A stretch of DNA of 64,000 nucleotides from Hofstenia miamia (Eukaryota; Xenacoelomorpha; Acoela). Where the stretch lies: NCBI GenBank assembly GCA_004352715.1, contig SCFE01000039.1, positions 80,822-144,821 of the forward strand, in the 5' to 3' direction. Below the pieces are notes generated by a model. That model saw nothing but the letters and a program-made list of their open reading frames with translations. It searched no databases and was not told where the DNA came from. Positions 12,701 to 20,800 of this stretch are shown in pieces. Numbering within the stretch: position 1 is the stretch's first letter; every line of letters begins with the position of its first letter. A program made the position numbers and the translations under genes.

Positions 12701-15700
12701 TAGTCAAGGAGGCAGTTGCCCTCCTCCCCCTCGTGAAATGAAAAATATATAACAACGTCTTTTTTAATAGAAAATACATCTTACTTCTTATGGGTAAAGT
12801 TATTAAAACGAAACTATATTTATTTATATTCCATCAAACTATTTTTGAGTACAGTTATTTGGAATCACTAATGGTATAGTCAATTCACACGCAAAAAATA
12901 GATGAAACTGTTAAATTGTATGTGCTCGAAGTTCAGACCAAAGAAGACTTAAATTGCGTAAAATGTATGCTTTATCCGTTGCTTATTAAAAATATTAAAA
13001 ACATCTGAACTACTCTAAACTGTCTTAATTATTGGCTGCTTTTTTAGCCCCCGCTATAAAAAAATCTAGCCACGACCCTGCTGTTTGTATCAAGAATCTC
13101 TCCACATCTTATTAAGTAGTGTTTGCTTTTATAGTTGTGTTCTTATGTCCTTATAGTTTCACAACTTCGTTGCCTACATACAGTACTTGTACATGCAGAT
13201 TTTGAATTTCGCCTACGAAGCTATAGTTGTTTTTAAATAAAGTCCTGCTACATTTTTTTCTGAATATATTATAGGTACGTATCCTTAATATCTGTTCCAC
13301 AATCGATACCAAAATTTTATACCTGGAGTAATCCGTTAGAAATTCTAGGAAACCATGAGGATACAGTGACGATTGTTGTTGATTATTACAGTAAAGCCGC
13401 AAATAGACGAGATCGACCCCGTAAGACTGCATCAACTGCGTGTGCAACAAACTCGTATCCACGATCTGCATGGTTTTATTGCATTACAATTATAGCAAGT
13501 AATTCGCTTGTTTGCGCTCAGAGATTTTCCATTGCAATATAAATTGCAAAACTGATTACACTTTCCATCATTGCTTAATATAAAACAATTTTTGAGGAAA
13601 TTTTCATAAAAAACGTAACTGCAATTTATTGACTTTTCTCGAACTGATTAAATGCCGTTATTTTTAATTTCAATGATTTGTATTTTTGTTGATTAAGTAA
13701 AATACAAGCCTAGGGCAATTTCTTTCATTATAATATTGCCACACACATTAGAAATTGATTGTACGATAATGGTTATTGATTTCTTTTCCTTTATTTTATA
13801 TTACTTACAAATAATTTAGTGCTTTTACACTGATACTGGCTTTTACACCTGAATAATTTTAAGAAATTTATGAACTTCAAACGAAAAAATGTGTAAAATG
13901 TATTGCTTTGACAGCCTGTTTTTGTTAGAGTACTTGTCTATTCTGAGGCAAAATTCAGCACTAGCTTTGAGGTTGTGCATAAATCTCAACCCTAGTAAGA
14001 CCTTTGTATTATGTTTTAAAGACTTAAATTTCACACCAAATCATTTCAATGTAGCCCTCACGGGGTATTTACACCTAAGAATATAAAACATTTCTCTTCG
14101 CTTGAGGTTTTTGTTTCTCAAACTTGATGAAAAAGTAAGGGATAAAAAATATTTTCTTTTTGCTATTCTAAGTTGTAAAAACATCAAACCGAAACATTAC
14201 TGGATAAAAGATGAGTATTTTTTAAAAAGGAATATGGGCTAGCACTTAATATAGGAACTTATCTAAACTATTTATAATTTTAGAATTTGTTATTCATCTC
14301 TTTCAACAACATTTTGATTTGGTGTTTGTTGTAAAAGGTTTTAATTGTTAGTAATTTGTTTAGGTTATCTGTCGAAGAGTAACGCTCTTGTCAGTACCAC
14401 AGACGATCCTGATAAAGCTCTCTTGATTGTATCAACAGACAAAGAAGCGAAGGTTTTCTCGCTTCCATCACAAACCTGCGCTTTCAAAGTAAAACTTACT
14501 GAAACTTCCTACGTTGTTCGTTCCGATATCATTCCTATGAATTGTAAGTTTTTCTTATAACCCGAAATATGATATCATTGTAGTATATTGCATTTGAGAA
14601 ATGAATTGAATTTATTATCCTAATTTCTGTTTGTAGAACAAATTTTCGTATAATTATTCTAATTCACCAGGTTTTCCATTTATTTTGTTCTTTGGAAATA
14701 AAGTTGTTTATTTTTTATAAAATAATTTTTATAATTATTAATTTTTTTGTATAGGCTTATAGCAAACCTTTATTCTCATATTTGTATTCTAAGATGGTAA
14801 ACAAGTTCTTGTTTGAGCTATGTGCTTATATTGATAATTAAAATTAAGATCTTTTCATGTAATCGAATTAAATTGGTAATTATGATTAACTCTATTAGAG
14901 GGGATTTTTCCACATCCTCCCTCCTAAACTTTGTGCAATTATGAATATTAGATGATATTTAATTGTAAATCCCTCATAAATTAGTGACTAAAATTTATCT
15001 TACCTCATTTTGCGAAACTAAAAAATCATTTTTGGTCCCTAGAATATTTAATGACGTAATTTTCTAAGTGACTCAATTTTTGAAAATTTCTAAAATATTC
15101 AGTTTCTATATATCATATACTGTGGGAAAGTTAATCAAACTGAGAGTAAAGTGAACCTAAATCCCATTTTCTACTGTTTTTTGAGCATGAGATGTGTGAA
15201 TGTTTATAACACAACTGAATAAAACCCCAGATGAGCTATCATAAATTTCATTCAAATACTTCAACCTCTCTGAAGTAATTTTAGGAAATACATTTCATAT
15301 TACACTGATATTTATGGAATTACCACATCATTTGCAAGAATGGGAGATACATATTCATCCTTCAGTAATAGGGTTAGCTGTCTCAAAGATTAATTGGTTC
15401 CAAAGTTGATATCATTTACCAACGCAATAATGAATAAAAACTGAGTTTGCTCGTTTTTATGCAGTAGGTATAGTCATATCTTTATTGTAGGGTGTAAACA
15501 AAGCCTTGGTGTGAGGTATTTTAACGAGATCTGTTAACATTTTTAATGTAAGACCAATGTTTTCTTAATTGCCACTACATGTCAAAAATATATTAGCGTA
15601 TGAGATAAATGTGTTTGTTTCCCTTTTAAACTTGACATTTCCTCTCCAAATCGATCGTCTGACATGTTTGCTTCAAAATGCAAGTAATGCTTTTAATCTT

Positions 15701-17460
15701 TTAATATTCCGAAATAAAATATTTAAAGATATAATTAACTTGTTGTTTATTAAATTCCGGCCTGTCACTGTAACGCCATCTATTGATTATATTCTATTCT
15801 ATGTTTATTAACTGTTAGGTAGGGCTCAAACGATACAAATTTTGTTGCTAAACCAATAAAGATAAGAAACAACATTGGAGGAATTTAAATTATGTATTTC
15901 AAAATGATCCTATCACAATGCGCGCTGTAATTGGTTTAGGAACAAAAGTTGTATCGTTTGCACCCTGCCTTAGTTGCACAGTGGTTCTCAAGACAATTAT
16001 GAAGTTGGCTATTTGTACAGGCTAATTTTGCACGTTTCCTGTAATTTTGCAGGATTGGAGAGTTTTTCATAGCTCCATTTTTCGGCCATTCTAGAGAAGG
16101 CTTATGCGATTTTTGTGATAATCATTGTGACTTGAAACAATGAAATCAGTGAAATATTTTAAATCTGAAACGATTAATTCATTAATAATCCTGTGGTATT
16201 TCATTGTTTAAAAGCATTTAAATGATTTTTTAACTACTATATAATAAAATTAAATAGTTACAGATCGGCGCAATGAACTTTTTTACAGCAAACATTTGGC
16301 AAAGTTAACTTCAAAATTGCAGCTTATACCAAGAATACAACAATTTTTTACCATTTTTGGTATGGCAATATATCGGAAGCTCTACTCGTTCCGAAAAAAA
16401 ATAATGATTGCAGATTTAATCTGAATCTGTACTTGGAATTTCAGAATTGAAAACTTCTAAGTATACATGTATTACTAAAGATTTGCTAACGCTGTTTCGA
16501 CACATATATATATATATATAATATAGGCCCCTGTGAGTGGAAACCTAACTCGCGAGTTCGAGTCGTTACAATTATATTTTGACTTATTATTCTCAGAGAG
16601 CTAAGCTATATATAACTATGCTGCCTTACATAAATGTAGGGAAGATATACAACATGTGAAACTAAATGAGAAAAAGCAAGCCTGATGACTTAAAATTTTG
16701 TGCAAATTATGAAAGTTTGTTGGATTCTTCGACATTATAGTCAGGGACGAAAAATACATGACATTGAAGCAAATATCGAGTTGAGTTCGAGTACTCGAAA
16801 TGTCGAGTTGAGTTCGAATATATATATATTCGTTTTCTTTACACATTCAAATATGTAAATCAATTATCTACAATAGTGGTGCTATTTTATGCATGTGTAG
16901 TGCCGTTTTTGTGTGTCGTTTTTAAGAAAATGCATTGTTCTCATTTTTGGACACTGAAATTGAAATATTTTCTATTGATCGCCTATCAGTACCATTTTCG
17001 TACCATCATTGCATTTAACGCCTGTTTCGACATCATTTATATTCTAGATATTCTTTTAGTTCTTCAAAAATACTCGCATATGTTTTGTTATGGAATTTGT
17101 GCCATACTACACAAACCGTAGCTATATAAGGATGATTTCGATTTTATTTTATTAACTGTTCGGAAGGTCAATTGTATTTTTGGATAATTAAATTATATAT
17201 TTTGCTTTGTTAGCAGGTACTTTTGACAAGAGCTATAATTATTATATTACTTTGAACTTTTCCGTTATGCATTTTTGATGGAAATTAAGACTTTTGGGAC
17301 GAATGGCTATTAAAAATTTCATATTTTTGCATAAAGAACCATTATTTTTATTTTGTTAATGAATGCCAATATATATTGAAAAAATTTGCTGTCTAGAAAA
17401 ATATTATTGGATTAAATAAAATGCATTTAATCGCCTATAACTGACAATTTAGTTTTTCAA

Positions 17461-17502
<42 letters not shown>

Positions 17503-17841
17503 CAGTTCTATCAAATCAAACTAAGTGTGAATTTAAGTTATTTTTTGTATATAGTGTTCAAATTGACGATATTTTAGATTTTTGCTATTTGCATTTCGCC
17601 TCATTAATTCAAAAACGAGCTAAGCTCAAACAAATGTTTCGAGATTTTCACAAGATGATATTTTTTATTGTCGAATCGGCGTAGTCCAGGTTTCGGAAAA
17701 ATTAGTTTAGCTGATTTTGTTTGAAGCTAACGAAATAAGTATTTTATTCTAAATAAATTAGGTAAGTGAAATAATTTTCTCAATTTCCAAAGTAAATATA
17801 GGTTTGTAACATGTATAAATATNNNNNNNNNNNNNNNNNNN

Positions 17842-17877
<36 letters not shown>

Positions 17878-20800
17878 CAGTTCTATCAAATCAAACTAAG
17901 TGTGAATTTAAGTTATTTTTTGTATATAGTGTTCAAATTGACGATATTTTAGATTTTTGCTATTTGCATTTCGCCTCATTAATTCAAAAACGAGCTAAGC
18001 TCAAACAAATGTTTCGAGATTTTCACAAGATGATATTTTTTATTGTCGAATCGGCGTAGTCCAGGTTTCGGAAAAATTAGTTTAGCTGATTTTGTTTGAA
18101 GCTAACGAAATAAGTATTTTATTCTAAATAAATTAGGTAAGTGAAATAATTTTCTCAATTTCCAAAGTAAATATAGGTTTGTAACATGTATAAATATGTA
18201 ATGTAATAACGAAATATGTTGATAATTGCAAAATTTGTATTTCAGCTACAAATTGTTGAAGAAAAACAAATGCTAGAAGTTAAAAAAAAATCGAATTTTT
18301 ATGTTCTCTAACAAAAAGTTTAGCTGGGGTTTGTTTGGCATGCTACATCGCGAACGGCCACATTGTCACGTACAGTTTGCCCAGTCTCCGACCGTTGATG
18401 GATTCGGATTTCTTACCACTCACTGATTTGCGGTAAACTTCGATTTTTTTATTTAAGGAGATATATAGATATTTGTACAAGTGAAGAGTTGTTCACATTG
18501 CAATTAATAAATTATTATTTAAAGTAGTAAACTATATGTATAAAACTATAGAAGAACCGTTGTTTTCAGGCGTGTAGTCCAACGCTAATGTAATTTTGAA
18601 ATTCCCGTTGGTTGTAAGGTCTCTTAGTGTGAATGGAGATATTTAGATCTCAGTGGTCACTTTCGATTTTCATTTACAGTTATATTGTTGCTTTTAATAT
18701 TGTTTGGTTTATGCTCTGTTTTACTGATTTTCATGAAGAAAGCATCAAGAGGAAGTGATGAGTGGATTACATGTTTAGTCAAAAGTTGCTATTCAATTCA
18801 ATTTCAGTTAATTATTATTGTTTCATCTGAATCAATTGAGGGGAAGCGGGCTATTCATCGGATGTGCATGGCCTTTACGCATTCAAATTAAATGGAAATT
18901 CAAAACTTTTTTATTTTTTTCACTCTACTGCTTTCAGTTACAAAGAAAACCGCATTTATCACAGCTGTTACTTCATCATCGTAAATACTGAAAAGTATCG
19001 AATTTGTAAAATAGCCATTATTTGTGACTGTTTTGACTCATAATGGTTGACATTGGTAAGTCAAGCAAACCTGAATTGGTTCGTGCTTGATTAAAATAGC
19101 TCTAGTCGGGGTTGAGAGTCCGTTTGTCAATTCCTATTTAAATCATTAAAAATTAAAACTAATAATTGGCAGCAATTCTTTGAACCTTCCCGTCTAAAAA
19201 ACCTTAGTTGCATTATTTAACGATGTTAATTCTTATTACTAAAGTGTCATTAATTATGAATTTGCTTTAAGAAAAGCATAGCTTCATGACATTTAAATTC
19301 AACATATCATTGAACACATAAAGACAGGGCTATTTTTGTCAACTTTTCCGTAGAGATCGGACGCTAAAAAATTTCCTTGGATTTGGAATAGATCTGGATG
19401 TAAAAATAGTATCCATGGATCTCGGAGAAATTTCGGGATCCAAAATTGTATTTCAATAGGAATTGGATGCAGCAAACGTTGTATTGGCATTAATGCAAAC
19501 GAAATGATCTTTTTATTCGTTTTACGGGATCATTAAAATTCGAGTTGGATTTGGGTTGGCATTTTATTTAAGAAACTATATGTAGCGGTTAACAAAACAA
19601 ATTTTTATCAACACTCCTGCATTTTTCTATCGAAAATATTGCGGTATCGGAAAATGCCATGTTATTGGAGTTGGTACGGCATACCGAAACGCCAAGCCCT
19701 ACTTAATTTTTGTATATATTTTATGCTAACTGCTTTGGGAATTTAAGTGGTCGGTTGGGATGCCCCCTTAACATGCTTTGTAATTGGTTCAAACTGCCCT
19801 TCGACTCAAAAGCAAAATAAATTTATCAATTTACTCATAAGCTAATTAACATGTATACATTAAATGAGAATAAAGTATCGATTCAGTTTCACGATTTTTC
19901 CGGCTTTTTACTTAATATGCTGGCAAGTTCTTTGTTATAACTGAATATATTATATAAATTTATATAAAAATAAGTATGTAGGCCAACAAAACCATGTGTA
20001 CTTAATCATGTTTCGGTTCATATCTCTGTCGGACTTCGTTTTTTGGTTAAGTTCGGCTTGATAAACCGCTGAGCTCTACTCTTATTTCAGTTATACATGC
20101 AAGCAATGCACACTTTTTGTATACAACTTATTTTTATAAAGATCACAAGGATAAAAATTCTCAAAATTTTAGATATATTTAAGAACAAATATGCATTCAG
20201 GGATTTTTCAAAATTCAATGTACTGAGATGTTGGTAAATTTTCGGTTTTTTTATAATAAAGTTATTTCTAAGTTTTTCATCCATTCTAACGTTCAAAAGT
20301 ATGTTTTATTTGAAAGGTAGTGATAATTCCTGCTTCCAATATCGATATCTGTGATCCGCTCTTTTAAATGCTAATTGACCTGCAGAAATTTAAGAATCAG
20401 GTAAGAATCCTTTAGGCTCAAATTGACTGAATCTTTGGCGACCATTATGAAATTCTTATTATAGAAGAGTGTACTAGATCAACATACATTTATGAGTATT
20501 TTATTTTATAGGCTTATGACTAAAAGTCATTGAGTTGCTCTTGGTCTAGTGAGTTGTTGAAGGTCGTTAGAGTCGTTAGATTATGCCTTTTGAATAAATT
20601 TATTTTATTCACTCTATAAATGGTTCTTTTCTAGTGGAATTAAACCGCTGAAGTACATTGAATTCTACGAGTTTGACCTCACCGATATGATTCCTGACCA
20701 CCGCAGTGAGCAGTGAGTTATATTCACACTCCATTTTCGATTGTTTTTCATTTTTTTTAACCCTCGTAGTTCATTTTGAATTTTTTCTAGTTCGAAACTG

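Larger units (their letters stand above)
14544..18323. other. Tomosyn intron with miniature element and duplicated gap flank
   Basis: The intron holds a Harbinger-like miniature element at 15818-15969, a (AT)n tract near 16504-16520, a doubled TCGAGTTGAGTTCGA motif near 16775-16817 and the gap-flanking duplication at 17466-18197. No further exon was found. Confidence 0.55.

Noticed and set aside
16530-16575. GAGTTCGAGTC resembling a tRNA B box
   Set aside because: No acceptor stem or anticodon arm can be formed around it.
18685-18891. 68-codon frame after a TTTACAG
   Set aside because: It lies between two tomosyn exons that join perfectly without it and shows no family similarity.
19640-19704. 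Right end of a hAT element (AAGCCCTA terminus)
   Set aside because: No matching left end or 8-bp duplication was found; mentioned only as part of the intron.
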